Assembly (NCBI GenBank): GCA_015056975.1
Contig: SVFG01000012.1
Coordinates: 1 to 41,519, forward strand
DNA: 41,519 nt
Origin: Lachnospiraceae bacterium
Lineage (GTDB): Bacteria > Bacillota > Clostridia > Lachnospirales > Lachnospiraceae
Reading direction: 5' to 3'
A model generated the notes under the pieces. That model had not been told where the DNA came from. It did no database searches and saw nothing but the letters and a program-made list of their open reading frames with translations. The translations under genes were made by a program, and so were the position numbers. The number at the start of each line of letters is the position of its first letter. The stretch's first letter is position 1. Shown here one piece after another: positions 32,111 through 41,157 of the stretch.

Positions 32111-33208
32111 CTATTTGTTGTAATAGTTTAGAAACTCAATAAAACGTTCTGCCACCTTTTCGCGGCCTTTTACATTCAGATGTATATGGTCTGTGAGATA
32201 TTTGGAGGCGTTATCCTCTGTAATGGTGCCGTAGAGGTTGTCAATAAAGCTGACAGCCTGGTTGAAAGCAGAATCTGACTGCTTGATTACATAGGTTGAT
32301 AACACATCCTGACCTTTATAGGTCATTTGATCGCTGCTGATATATTCGCCATTTTCATTCAGCGCATAGGCATAGGTGGGTGACATTACAATAATCCGGA
32401 TGTGCGGATATACGCTTTTCAGCAGTTCAATGCCGGCTTCCATGTTGCCGGTAAAGCAAGTGATATGTGTGTTGTTCAAATCGTCATACATAGGATTGCC
32501 TATGAGGTAATCGCTTGCATCATACATAATAGCAATGACGTCAACTGTATTAAAATCCAAAGTAGATAGGGTGTTATAAACTTCTATAGCCTCCGGAGGA
32601 AGGTTGGAGCCTAAGGCGGCTTCTGCCTGTACATAATTTTCTTGAACAGGACTTCCGGCAGCAAGGTGTGTAAGCCAATAAAAATTGTAAGCATCGATAG
32701 GTTCTTCGTCCGGCAGGAAGGTTTCGCGCAGGGCACCCAGATAGGTTCCGCTGACCGAACAATTGTAGACGGTGGCGCCGGTCTTTTTGGCAATGATATT
32801 GGCTAAATTGTCTTTTGAATTCCGATCATCGGCAAAGGGGGCGTTGCCAAAGCAGACAATTGTGGTTACGCCATCATCTGCAGGAAGCTCTCCCTCTGTA
32901 AATAAAGGAAGGATACTGTCAAGAGTATCACTGTATTCACCCTGGCCATCCTTGAAAATTTCGTCTAAATCTATGCGAATCCCCCAGTTTTTGATGCTGA
33001 AAAAGATTCCTATAAAAATTAAAAGGACTACTGCTGCAAAAATAACATGCATATTAAGAAAAGAAGGCAGCTTGCTAAAAATGGATTTGCGGTCGGCTTT
33101 TTTTCCTTCTTCGGGTTGGGGCAAAGGAGGGGCTTCAGGGGTATCGCCATCATTTTCCAGATCTATAATCTCTATATCGGGTATATTATGGAATAAATCG
33201 TTTTTCAT
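32111..33208 (-). CDS. SGNH-like protein with one membrane anchor
   Basis: The only minus-strand gene. The 365-residue protein has an acidic, proline-containing cytoplasmic N-terminus, one membrane helix (about 53-72) and an outside SGNH-like domain. The block that normally holds the nucleophile reads CFGNAPFADD (GNAP at 121-124), with no Ser at the usual GDS position. VYNCSVSG, IMYDASDYL and the C-terminal DHIHLNVKG (Asp340, His343) otherwise fit the SGNH fold. It may therefore be a non-catalytic or altered esterase acting on wall glycans. It faces the operon around it and has its own promoter and terminator, so its expression is separate. The substrate is unknown. Confidence 0.75.
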   Translation of the reverse strand: MKNDLFHNIPDIEIIDLENDGDTPEAPPLPQPEEGKKADRKSIFSKLPSFLNMHVIFAAVVLLIFIGIFFSIKNWGIRIDLDEIFKDGQGEYSDTLDSILPLFTEGELPADDGVTTIVCFGNAPFADDRNSKDNLANIIAKKTGATVYNCSVSGTYLGALRETFLPDEEPIDAYNFYWLTHLAAGSPVQENYVQAEAALGSNLPPEAIEVYNTLSTLDFNTVDVIAIMYDASDYLIGNPMYDDLNNTHITCFTGNMEAGIELLKSVYPHIRIIVMSPTYAYALNENGEYISSDQMTYKGQDVLSTYVIKQSDSAFNQAVSFIDNLYGTITEDNASKYLTDHIHLNVKGREKVAERFIEFLNYYNK

Positions 33209-33273
33209 AATTGTCGGTATCCTCGCATCTGATTGAGTGTCGGAATAATAATCTAGTATGTCAATTCTTATCT

Positions 33274-33302
33274 ATTTTACTATTCAACAGTGAAAAAGTC
33301 TA
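33274..33302 (-). promoter_or_regulatory. Candidate promoter for the minus-strand gene
   Basis: Reading the minus strand, TAGACT (33302-33297) and TAAAAT (33279-33274) are 17 bases apart, about 66 bases ahead of the ATG at 33208. It lies back to back with the + strand promoter at 33345, so the 205-base gap between the two genes is a divergent promoter region. Confidence 0.45.
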
Positions 33303-33344
33303 TAAAGAAAAGTTTAAAATATTATGAAGAAAATGTGCAATGTA

Positions 33345-33373
33345 TTGATGGTGTGAAACTTCAATGCTATAAT
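33345..33373 (+). promoter_or_regulatory. Promoter for the first GH25 gene (TTGATG-N17-TATAAT)
   Basis: TTGATG at 33345-33350 and TATAAT at 33368-33373 are 17 bases apart, with TGC before the -10. The -10 overlaps the ATG at 33372 that would give the longest frame, so that ATG cannot be within the transcript. Confidence 0.75.
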
Positions 33374-33413
33374 GAACAAAATTGATGATGATTGCCGGAA
33401 GAAGGGAATATAT

Positions 33414-36323
33414 ATGAAAAAATTCGGAAGACATATAGGAAGAACTGAGCAGAGCAGAGCGGCATACGATGATGCGCTTTTTGATATGGAGCAGGAAAAT
33501 ATGAATTATACGGATGATGAAACGATAGAGGAAGAAGAGTACGATGCTGCAGAATATATGGACGAAGAGGAAATATATGAAGAGTCCGCGGAGTATATGG
33601 CGGAAGAGGAAGTGTACGAAGAGGCTTCGGAGTACATGGAAGAAGAGGAAGTGTATGAAGAGGCTATGGAGTATATGGCGGAAGAGGAAGTGTGCGAAGA
33701 GGCTTCGGAGTACATGGCGGAAGAGAACACCTACGAAGAACCTGCGGAGGCTGGGGAATACGATGAAGAGGAACTCATGGGAATGTGGGGCATGGGGGAA
33801 GCTTCGAAGAAGAAAAAACCGCGGGTGAATCTTATGGACGGTGTTCTCGTTGGTATGGGCATATTTGCATTGGTTCTTGCGGTTGTCATCGGTGTGGTTT
33901 ACATGAAATCAAAAGAGGCTTCAGCCCTAACAGCAGTGTTTGCTACGACCGGCTCACAGATTGAACATATTGACGTGATTGGAGGCAAGGGGCTTGCTGC
34001 GGTGGCGGATGCACAAAAGGCGCGTGAGGAAGCAACTTTGGAATTGAAGGAGCAGCAGAAACAGGAGGAATTAGAGAAGGAGCAGGAGAAGGATAAAGAA
34101 TACAATGAAATAGAGTATGATAAATTGGTGTCGGTGGCATTAAATATGACATCCGTACAGAAAGATTTAAAAATCAAGTTTACAAACAAGGAAACAGGAA
34201 AGCTGATTGCAAATGCACCTTTTTCCGTGACGGTAACAAAGCCTGACAATAAAAGTGAAATCTGGTCCGATGAGGATATGGACGGTATTATTTATAAAAA
34301 GGGTATTGATTCCGGTGACTATAAAGTTGCGGTGAATGCGTTTACCGAAGAGAGGTATGGCGATTATGTACTTCCGACGGGGAAACAGCTGGTAGGTGTC
34401 AAGAAAGATATTTCCTACAAAAAGGTGGATGTCAGCGCAGAAGTTAAGAAGGAGACGGAAAGTGACGCCAAGGTTGAAGACACTAAGAAAAATGAAACCG
34501 TAATAGAATCTGTATTACAGGATACGGTTGTCTGGGTAGAGAGTACTTCTACGGCGAATACATATACGGAGATTTTGAAAAACAAAATACCGGATCCGGT
34601 TACGTTGGGAGAAAACAGTGATTGTTTTGTACTTACGGCATATCGTTCTTTTATTACACCATCGAATTATAAGGCGCGGAAGGGAGAGCGTTTTACGGTT
34701 ACAGTAAGCTGCGTGGATGAGAATTCGAGGGCTGTCAGAATACAATCCGTAGTGTGGGAGAGCAGTAATCCCATGGTGGCGACGGTCTCCGGTAACGGTG
34801 CAGATGCAGTGGTGACAACGGAAAGTGCCGGAAACACGATAATATCTTATGAGGCTGTGGTAACCGACGAGATGGGAAATCCGATGGAACCGCTCTTTGG
34901 AACCTGTAGTGTAACGGTTGAAGACGCCATGAGAAGTATAAAAGTGGAGAAAAACCGTTTGACGCTGACGGAGGGGGATAAGATTCAGACAAGGGTTTTG
35001 TTATCGGGCTTTTTGGATGAGGGTAGTATCTTATTTCGTGCAGAAAGCGAAGATGCCTCAATTGCGACTGCGGACATACAGAATGATGGTATGCTTATAA
35101 TAACAGGTGTTGGAAAAGGGCAGACCAATGTTAAAGTGTTTGCGAATGAACCTGCAATGGACGGTAATGCGGAAGTGAGTGCGGACATCACGGTGGTTGT
35201 AGATAATCGCAAAGAAATTGTTTTGGCATTGCCCCAGCTTACTGTGTTTGCTGAAGTGAAAGCTAAGGTCGGAGCAGAGATTGTCAATGCGTCAGGTGAT
35301 GAAGTGCTGGAGGCTGTATCTTCGGATACATTGGTTGCTACCGCAGAGGTGAGGGGAAAAGAATTAATTATCACGGGTATCAAAGAAGGAAGTGCCACCA
35401 TTACTGTGTCCATCGGGGATAAAACAAAAACGAATTGTGTGATAACCGTAAAGAGGCATCCGAAAGAAGATAAGGAGACAAAGCTGAAAGATGAGAAGGA
35501 TAATCAGCTTTATGTGATGGAGAACAATACTTACAGAGAAGCAGTGTATGCAGATTACTATACTGCTGAAAAATTCTTTGTAAAAGGTGATGTCAAGTAT
35601 ACGGGCTGGCAGATTATTGACGGCAAGGTATATTATTTTACGGCAATGGGAGAAACGGTGAAGGGAGAGCAGGTTATTCAGGGCGCTAAGTATACCTTTG
35701 CCAGTGATGGCTCGTTGGTAACCGGTTCCGGGACCATGGGAATTGATGTGTCCAAGTGGAACGGTAAGGTTGACTGGGAGGCTGTAAAGAATTCCGGTGT
35801 ATCCTATGTCATTATCCGCTGCGGATATCGAGGTTCGTCCAACGGCGAGTTGTATGAAGACCGCATGTTTGAAGAGAATATCAAGGGAGCAACCAAGGCG
35901 GGATTAAAGGTAGGTGTGTATTTCTTTACCCAGGCAACGGACGAGGTTGAAGCAGTTTATGAAGCTTCTTTTGTGCTTGACAGGATAAAGAATTATAAAA
36001 TTTCCTATCCGGTATTTTTGGATGTGGAAGCCAGTGGCGGAAGAGGAGACAAGATTGATAAAGAAACCCGTACGGCAGTGTGCAAGGCGTTCTGTCAGAC
36101 CATTCAGAATGCGGGCTATACTGCAGGCATCTATGCGAACAAGACATGGCTGGAAAGCAAGATAGATGTAGAAAAGCTGGGCGCATATAAAATATGGCTT
36201 GCACAGTATGTGAAAGAGCCCACATATGCGGGTAGAATAGATTTGTGGCAGTATACCTGTAAGGGCAAGGTTGGCGGCATAAGCGGTGATGTTGACCTGA
36301 ATTTAAGCTATCTGGGATACTAA
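33414..36323 (+). CDS. Membrane-anchored GH25 muramidase with acidic intracellular repeats and Ig-like domains
   Basis: A 969-residue type II membrane protein. Residues 1-135 are cytoplasmic and extremely acidic, with five 13-residue repeats (E-Y-M-x-E-E-E-V-Y-E-E-A-x, 47-111). A membrane helix (about 141-163) leads to a Lys/Glu/Gln-rich stalk, a prealbumin-like domain starting MTSVQKDLKI (about 245-310), three Big_2/Ig-like domains (about 400-690) and a short GW-x-x-x-x-GKVYYF repeat. The C-terminal GH25 domain (775-969) has GIDVSKWNG (Asp778) and FLDVEASG (Asp870, Glu872), the expected catalytic residues, so it should cut the glycan strand of peptidoglycan outside the membrane. The start at 33414 has AGAAGGG upstream; the earlier ATG at 33372 lies in the promoter. 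A shorter paralogue is at 38446. Confidence 0.88.
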   Translation: MKKFGRHIGRTEQSRAAYDDALFDMEQENMNYTDDETIEEEEYDAAEYMDEEEIYEESAEYMAEEEVYEEASEYMEEEEVYEEAMEYMAEEEVCEEASEYMAEENTYEEPAEAGEYDEEELMGMWGMGEASKKKKPRVNLMDGVLVGMGIFALVLAVVIGVVYMKSKEASALTAVFATTGSQIEHIDVIGGKGLAAVADAQKAREEATLELKEQQKQEELEKEQEKDKEYNEIEYDKLVSVALNMTSVQKDLKIKFTNKETGKLIANAPFSVTVTKPDNKSEIWSDEDMDGIIYKKGIDSGDYKVAVNAFTEERYGDYVLPTGKQLVGVKKDISYKKVDVSAEVKKETESDAKVEDTKKNETVIESVLQDTVVWVESTSTANTYTEILKNKIPDPVTLGENSDCFVLTAYRSFITPSNYKARKGERFTVTVSCVDENSRAVRIQSVVWESSNPMVATVSGNGADAVVTTESAGNTIISYEAVVTDEMGNPMEPLFGTCSVTVEDAMRSIKVEKNRLTLTEGDKIQTRVLLSGFLDEGSILFRAESEDASIATADIQNDGMLIITGVGKGQTNVKVFANEPAMDGNAEVSADITVVVDNRKEIVLALPQLTVFAEVKAKVGAEIVNASGDEVLEAVSSDTLVATAEVRGKELIITGIKEGSATITVSIGDKTKTNCVITVKRHPKEDKETKLKDEKDNQLYVMENNTYREAVYADYYTAEKFFVKGDVKYTGWQIIDGKVYYFTAMGETVKGEQVIQGAKYTFASDGSLVTGSGTMGIDVSKWNGKVDWEAVKNSGVSYVIIRCGYRGSSNGELYEDRMFEENIKGATKAGLKVGVYFFTQATDEVEAVYEASFVLDRIKNYKISYPVFLDVEASGGRGDKIDKETRTAVCKAFCQTIQNAGYTAGIYANKTWLESKIDVEKLGAYKIWLAQYVKEPTYAGRIDLWQYTCKGKVGGISGDVDLNLSYLGY
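33552..33746 (+). repeat. Five tandem 39-bp coding repeats
   Basis: Each unit starts GAGTAYATGG and encodes 13 residues of the type E-Y-M-x-E-E-E-V-Y-E-E-A-x. Units two to four are close to identical, and the first and last are diverged. They lie in the cytoplasmic tail of the GH25 protein and are in frame, so copy number could vary without breaking the gene. Confidence 0.9.
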
Positions 36324-36336
36324 AGAAATAATTTTG

Positions 36337-36366
36337 TAGCCAGAAGCGTAGTATATGTGATATAAT
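36337..36366 (+). promoter_or_regulatory. Candidate promoter for rmlB (TAGCCA-N18-TATAAT)
   Basis: TATAAT at 36361-36366 is preceded by TGA, and TAGCCA lies 18 bases upstream. The position just after the GH25 gene and 45 bases before the rmlB ATG is right for a promoter; the -35 box is weak. Confidence 0.5.
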
Positions 36367-36411
36367 AAACAAAATATGCTCATTTATAGTAAAATACAAG
36401 GAGAAAAAAAT

Positions 36412-37494
36412 ATGAGAACCTATTTAGTAACCGGCGGAGCAGGTTTTATCGGCTCCAACTACATTCACTATATGTTTAAGAAGTATGATAATGACATCCG
36501 TATTATCAATGTGGATGTTCTTACCTATGCAGGTAATCTTGAGAATTTGAAGGATATTGAAAACAGAGACAATTATACTTTCGTGCGTGCAGATATCTGT
36601 GACAAGGAAGCTATTGCAAAGATTTTCGCAGAAAATGATATCGATCGCGTGGTACATTTTGCGGCTGAGAGTCATGTGGACAGAAGTATCCGCAATCCCG
36701 AAGTGTTTGTGCAGACCAATGTACTTGGTACAGCAGTTATGTTAAACTGTGCAAAGGCTGCATGGGAGCTGCCTGACGGTACCTTCAAGGAGGGCAAGAA
36801 GTTTTTACATGTGTCCACTGACGAGGTGTACGGTTCCCTTCCCGATGATGACAATGCGTTCTTTTATGAGACAACCCCCTATGACCCTCACAGCCCTTAT
36901 TCTGCAAGTAAGGCAAGCTCTGACATGCTGGTGAAGGCTTATATGGATACTTATAAGTTCCCTGCGAACATTACCAACTGTTCCAACAATTACGGTCCTT
37001 ATCAGTTCCCTGAGAAGCTGATTCCGCTGATTATCAACAATGCACTCCAGGGCAAGAAGCTTCCCGTATACGGCGACGGCAAGAATGTCCGCGACTGGCT
37101 GTTTGTGGAGGATCACGCAAAGGCAATTGATATGGTACAGGAGCAGGGCAGACTGTTTGAGACCTACAATGTCGGCGGACATAACGAGAAGCAGAATATT
37201 GAGATTATCAACATCATTATCGAAACCTTACAGGAGATGCTTCCGGAAGGGGACCCTAGAAAGGCTCTGGTGACCACAGACCTGATTACTTATGTAGAAG
37301 ACCGTAAGGGTCATGACCGCAGATACGCCATCGCTCCCGATAAGATTAAGGCAGAAATCGGCTGGTATCCCGAAACCATGTTCAAAGAAGGTATTAAGAA
37401 GACTATCGCATGGTTCTTTGAGAATGAAGAGTGGATGAAGAACGTGACAAGCGGTGACTACCAGAAGTATTACGAGGATATGTACGAGAAATAA
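36412..37494 (+). CDS. rmlB: dTDP-glucose 4,6-dehydratase
   Basis: An extended-SDR enzyme that makes dTDP-4-keto-6-deoxyglucose, the shared precursor of rhamnose (with RmlC and RmlD) and of Fuc4N (with WecE). The 360-residue protein has the NAD motif GGAGFIG (8-14), [16 protein letters not shown] (Thr136, Asp137, Glu138), YSASK (Tyr163, Lys167) and [15 protein letters not shown]. The start is ATG 36412, with AAGGAG eight bases upstream and the proper N-terminus [14 protein letters not shown]; an in-frame ATG at 36376 lies in the leader directly after the -10 box and gives twelve unnatural residues. rmlA follows after a hairpin. Confidence 0.95.
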   Translation: MRTYLVTGGAGFIGSNYIHYMFKKYDNDIRIINVDVLTYAGNLENLKDIENRDNYTFVRADICDKEAIAKIFAENDIDRVVHFAAESHVDRSIRNPEVFVQTNVLGTAVMLNCAKAAWELPDGTFKEGKKFLHVSTDEVYGSLPDDDNAFFYETTPYDPHSPYSASKASSDMLVKAYMDTYKFPANITNCSNNYGPYQFPEKLIPLIINNALQGKKLPVYGDGKNVRDWLFVEDHAKAIDMVQEQGRLFETYNVGGHNEKQNIEIINIIIETLQEMLPEGDPRKALVTTDLITYVEDRKGHDRRYAIAPDKIKAEIGWYPETMFKEGIKKTIAWFFENEEWMKNVTSGDYQKYYEDMYEK

Positions 37495-37510
37495 GAAATA
37501 GAGAATGCCA

Positions 37511-37537
37511 AATGGGAACGATATTATCGTTCCCATT
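37511..37537 (+). other. Perfect 12-bp hairpin between rmlB and rmlA
   Basis: AATGGGAACGAT, three-base loop, ATCGTTCCCATT. The stem is perfect, but only a weak tail (CGGTGTGTTT) follows. It could attenuate rmlA relative to rmlB or protect the rmlB message. The rmlA frame runs through it (the frame opens at 37512), but the real rmlA start is at 37578. Confidence 0.65.
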
Positions 37538-37577
37538 CGGTGTGTTTAAAACTACGAAAAGAAAAGAGGAGAAAAAG

Positions 37578-38456
37578 ATGAAAGGTATTATTTTAGCAGG
37601 AGGCTCAGGCACCAGATTATATCCCCTTACAAAGGCAATTTCCAAGCAGATTATGCCGGTGTATGACAAGCCTATGATTTATTATCCCTTATCCACACTG
37701 ATGCTTGCGGGAATCCGTGAGGTATTGATTATTTCCACACCCAGAGATCTGCCTGTATTTGAGGAGCTTTTGGGAGACGGTCATCAGCTTGGCATGGAGA
37801 TTTGTTATGCTGTACAGGAGTATCCCAGAGGACTTGCGGATGCGTTTATTATCGGTGAAGAGTTTATCGGAAAGGATGCAGTGGCACTTGTACTTGGAGA
37901 TAATATTTTCTACGGACAGAGCTTTTCCAAGGTGCTTAAGAATGCTGCACAGCGCACAGAGAGTCAGCCTGGAGCAACCATTTTCGGCTATTATGTACGT
38001 GACCCCAGAGAGTATGGTGTGGTAGAGTTCGACGAAAACGGTAAGGCACTTTCCATTGAGGAAAAGCCTGAGAATCCCAAGAGCAATTATGCAGTACCGG
38101 GCTTGTATTTCTATGACAATGATGTAGTGGAGATTGCAAAGAATGTAAAGCCTTCCGCAAGAGGTGAAATTGAAATCACAACTGTAAACAATGAGTATTT
38201 GCAGAGAGGTACTCTGAATGTAGAAACATTGGGAAGAGGATTTGCATGGCTGGATACCGGAAATCATGATGCCCTTTTGGATGCATCCGATTTCGTGGCG
38301 GCATTCCAGAAGAGACAAGGACTCTATATTTCCTGTATTGAAGAAATCGCTTACAAGAGAGGATTCATCGATAAGGAGCAGCTGCTTAAGCTTGCAGAGC
38401 CTTTGATGAAGACCAATTACGGTAAATATTTGGTAGAGGTAGCAAATGGACTCTAA
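37578..38456 (+). CDS. rmlA: Glucose-1-phosphate thymidylyltransferase
   Basis: This cytoplasmic enzyme makes dTDP-glucose from glucose-1-phosphate and dTTP, the first step to dTDP-rhamnose and dTDP-Fuc4N. It has 292 residues, as usual. The N-terminal signature is [15 protein letters not shown], followed by [47 protein letters not shown], and [14 protein letters not shown], all characteristic of RmlA. The start ATG 37578 has AGAGGAG upstream; the longer frame to 37512 begins inside a hairpin. Its last 11 bases overlap the start of the second GH25 gene. Confidence 0.95.
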   Translation: MKGIILAGGSGTRLYPLTKAISKQIMPVYDKPMIYYPLSTLMLAGIREVLIISTPRDLPVFEELLGDGHQLGMEICYAVQEYPRGLADAFIIGEEFIGKDAVALVLGDNIFYGQSFSKVLKNAAQRTESQPGATIFGYYVRDPREYGVVEFDENGKALSIEEKPENPKSNYAVPGLYFYDNDVVEIAKNVKPSARGEIEITTVNNEYLQRGTLNVETLGRGFAWLDTGNHDALLDASDFVAAFQKRQGLYISCIEEIAYKRGFIDKEQLLKLAEPLMKTNYGKYLVEVANGL

Positions 38457-39717
38457 ACTGCGCAAAATGGCAATCAGTGCTTCGGTGGCCGTGATTCTTT
38501 TGGTTGTCGTAATAGTGATTGCGGGTAATTCTAAGGAGGCGCAGAGCATCCGGACAGATAAGAACCCTATAGTGGGAAATACATCAGACAATGAGTCGGT
38601 GTCCATTACGGAAACAGAGATTCTGTCAGGACAGATAGGAGAAGATTTGTCTGCGTTTTTAAAGGATAATACCTTTTTTGATGAGGAAGTAAATCCGGTG
38701 CTTGAGGATATTCGGAATCAGTCAAACCGTCTGTCGTTAGTAATGACATCTGTGGAGAAGGATCTTCGTATACAGATTGTGGACATTGAAGGAAATCCGG
38801 TAAAAGGCGAGAGCTTTTATGTGTCACTGGAAGGGCATGGAGAGTTTAAAGACTTGGATCGGGACGGCGTGATATATATCGGTGATTTATCGCCCGGTGA
38901 GTACTTTGTGGAACTGCTGCCGCAGGAGGGCTACAAAGTTCCTTTGAATGAGACCAGAGTTCGAGTGAAAGATAAGGTGGAGTATGTTGCGATTGATGAC
39001 ATAGCGCTTTTGATTAAGACGGAGGATGAGGTTGATGCCGGAGCTGAGGACAGCAGAGAGCAGGATGCGCAGTCGGATGCGGACAAAACTGAGATCAGTA
39101 AACTGCAGGTTTTGAGCGGTAAATCCAAGGCTGGTATTGATGTATCCAAGTGGAACGGAGAGATTGACTGGGATAAGGTTAAGAATGCCGGAGTGGAATT
39201 CGCTGTTGTCAGAGCCGGGTATCGCGGTTCGGTGTCAGGAAGCCTTGTACAAGACCCTCGTTTTGAGGAAAATATGAGAGGTGCACAAGCTGCCGGAATC
39301 CCTACAGGCGTATATTTCTTTACACAGGCGGTGAGTGAAGTGGAAGCTGTGGAGGAGGCTTCCATGGTGATTGAGCTCCTTCGTAAGTACAAGGTAGAAT
39401 TTCCGGTGTTTATCGATACGGAAGGAGCCGGTGGCAACGGTAGGGCGGACGGTCTCGATGCGGAGACAAGAACCCTGGTGTGTGAGGCGTTCTGCCGGAC
39501 CATCGAGAATGCCGGATATACGGCAGGTGTTTACGGAAGCCGCAACTGGTATAACAACAGAATGGAAATGAAGAGACTGGATAATTACTTTATTTGGCTG
39601 GCAGAGTACCGCAGTGTACCGCTTTATCAGGGGTATTACGGTATGTGGCAGTATACCTCGAAGGGTAAGATTGACGGTATCGACGGTAATGTGGATTTAA
39701 ATATATACTATGAATAA
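38446..39717 (+). CDS. Membrane-anchored GH25 muramidase (short paralogue)
   Basis: A 423-residue protein with an N-terminal membrane helix (about 8-27), a linker, a prealbumin-like domain starting [11 protein letters not shown] (about 99-160), a charged linker and a C-terminal GH25 domain. The catalytic residues are Asp232 in [10 protein letters not shown] and Asp324/Glu326 in FIDTEGAG. It shares the membrane-helix, prealbumin-like and GH25 order with the 33414 protein but lacks the acidic intracellular repeats and the Ig-like domains. It should cleave peptidoglycan at the outer face of the membrane. The gene overlaps rmlA by 11 bases, so it is translated from the rml transcript, which ties a wall hydrolase to rhamnose supply. 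Confidence 0.88.
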   Translation: MDSKLRKMAISASVAVILLVVVIVIAGNSKEAQSIRTDKNPIVGNTSDNESVSITETEILSGQIGEDLSAFLKDNTFFDEEVNPVLEDIRNQSNRLSLVMTSVEKDLRIQIVDIEGNPVKGESFYVSLEGHGEFKDLDRDGVIYIGDLSPGEYFVELLPQEGYKVPLNETRVRVKDKVEYVAIDDIALLIKTEDEVDAGAEDSREQDAQSDADKTEISKLQVLSGKSKAGIDVSKWNGEIDWDKVKNAGVEFAVVRAGYRGSVSGSLVQDPRFEENMRGAQAAGIPTGVYFFTQAVSEVEAVEEASMVIELLRKYKVEFPVFIDTEGAGGNGRADGLDAETRTLVCEAFCRTIENAGYTAGVYGSRNWYNNRMEMKRLDNYFIWLAEYRSVPLYQGYYGMWQYTSKGKIDGIDGNVDLNIYYE

Positions 39718-39749
39718 TTGGGTGCCGGAAGCGGCAGAAAGGAATTGTT

Positions 39750-40313
39750 ATGGGTAAACTAACGGTTGAAACATGCGAAATTGAAGGACTTAAGATTGTT
39801 ACCCCAGAGGTGCGCGGGGATGAAAGAGGTTATTTTATGGAGTCCTACAATTATAACGATTTTAAGGCAGCAGGAATTGATGTGGAATTTGTACAGGATA
39901 ATCAGTCTGCTTCCAAGAAAGGTGTACTCAGGGGACTTCACTTCCAGATTAACTACCCTCAGGACAAGCTGGTGAGAGTTATCAGGGGAGAAGTATATGA
40001 TGTGGCAGTGGATATGAGAGAGGGATCCCCTACCTTTGGTAAGTGGCATGGGGTTTTGCTTTCAGAGGAGAATAAGAAGCAGTTCTTTGTTCCCAAGGGA
40101 TTTGCCCATGGTTTCTTGGTGTTATCCGATTATGCGGAATTCTGCTATAAGGTATCGGATTTCTATCATCCCAATGATGAGGGCGGTTTCATGTACAATG
40201 ATCCCGATATTGGTGTAGAGTGGCCCATTCCTGAGGGAATGGAACTGACACTTTCTGAGAAGGATACAAAGCACGGCAGTTTTGCAGACTATAAAAAGAA
40301 AGCTGGAAAATAG
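39750..40313 (+). CDS. rmlC: dTDP-4-dehydrorhamnose 3,5-epimerase
   Basis: This enzyme epimerises the RmlB product at C3 and C5 for dTDP-L-rhamnose. The cupin protein has 187 residues, with VRGDERGYFMESY, VLRGLHFQ (catalytic His64), VPKGFAHGFLVLSD, FCYKVSDFYHP (Tyr133) and LSEKDTKH (Asp172). Compared with classical RmlC all key residues are present. GAAAGGA precedes the ATG. It lies between the second GH25 gene and wzm. RmlD, the last enzyme of the pathway, is not in the window and may lie to the right. Confidence 0.95.
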   Translation: MGKLTVETCEIEGLKIVTPEVRGDERGYFMESYNYNDFKAAGIDVEFVQDNQSASKKGVLRGLHFQINYPQDKLVRVIRGEVYDVAVDMREGSPTFGKWHGVLLSEENKKQFFVPKGFAHGFLVLSDYAEFCYKVSDFYHPNDEGGFMYNDPDIGVEWPIPEGMELTLSEKDTKHGSFADYKKKAGK

Positions 40314-40315
40314 GA

Positions 40316-41107
40316 ATGAAAGACAGGCATTTGATATGGAAGCTTGCTAAAAATGATTTTAAGAAACGGTATTCGGGTTCTTACCTGGGTGCCGTTTGGG
40401 CTATGGCACAGCCGGTTGTCACGGTAATTATGTATTTTCTTGTGTTTGACATTGTTTTTAACAGCGAAGGTCCCCTCTTACAGGACGGGACAAGAGCACC
40501 TTATGTATTATCCCTGACAGCAGGGTTAGTGCCCTGGTTTTTTTTTAGTGAAGCCCTAAATCATGGTACGGCAGCACTGCTTGAATATCATTATCTGGTG
40601 AAAAAGGTAGTTTTTAATATCAATGTACTGCCGGTTATTAAGGTGGTTGCAGCAGGCTTTATCCATGTGTTTTTTGTGGGAGTACTTTTGGTAATGTCAT
40701 GTCTTTACGGTTATTTTCCCACGATTTATACCGTGCAGCTACTATATTACAGCGCCTGCCTTTTTGTGTTTGTGCTGGCGTTGAGTTATACCACATGTGC
40801 AGTGGTGGTGTTTTTCCGAGACTTGTCCCAGATTATCAGCATTGCGCTTCAGATAGGCATGTGGGCAACGCCTATTCTGTGGAATTTGGGAGATATGCAG
40901 ACCCGATTTGGAAATGCTGTATTATTCTTTAAGTTGAACCCGATAGTGTATGTTGTGGACGGTTATCGCAGTGCCATTTTAGAGAGACAGTGGTTTTTTG
41001 AAGATATTTTATATACCTTGTATTTTTGGGGAATTACCGCGCTATTGTTTTTTGCAGGGACCAGAGTGTTTAAGCGTCTAAAGGTTCATTTTGCCGATGT
41101 ATTGTAA
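40316..41107 (+). CDS. wzm: ABC-2 type polysaccharide export permease (Wzm/TagG)
   Basis: A 263-residue membrane protein with six hydrophobic segments, starting KDRHLIWKLAKNDFKKRYSGSYLGAVWAMAQPVVTVIMYFLVF, the standard start of Wzm/TagG/RfbA permeases. LTAGLVPWFFFSEAL, VVFFRDLSQIISIALQIGMWATPILW and LNPIVYVVDGYRSAIL are also family landmarks. It forms the membrane channel of an exporter for lipid-linked glycan, with the ATPase encoded next. It begins two bases after the rmlC stop codon. The symbol is functional shorthand, because naming differs between teichoic-acid and O-antigen systems. Confidence 0.92.
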   Translation: MKDRHLIWKLAKNDFKKRYSGSYLGAVWAMAQPVVTVIMYFLVFDIVFNSEGPLLQDGTRAPYVLSLTAGLVPWFFFSEALNHGTAALLEYHYLVKKVVFNINVLPVIKVVAAGFIHVFFVGVLLVMSCLYGYFPTIYTVQLLYYSACLFVFVLALSYTTCAVVVFFRDLSQIISIALQIGMWATPILWNLGDMQTRFGNAVLFFKLNPIVYVVDGYRSAILERQWFFEDILYTLYFWGITALLFFAGTRVFKRLKVHFADVL

Positions 41108-41157
41108 AAATAGTCCGAGGATGGAAGAAAGGGCGCAGATAGCGCTTGGTGCATAAA

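Noticed and set aside
33552..33746. CRISPR or mobile-element repeat
   Set aside because: The 39-bp units are contiguous and code for a regular acidic peptide repeat in an intact gene.
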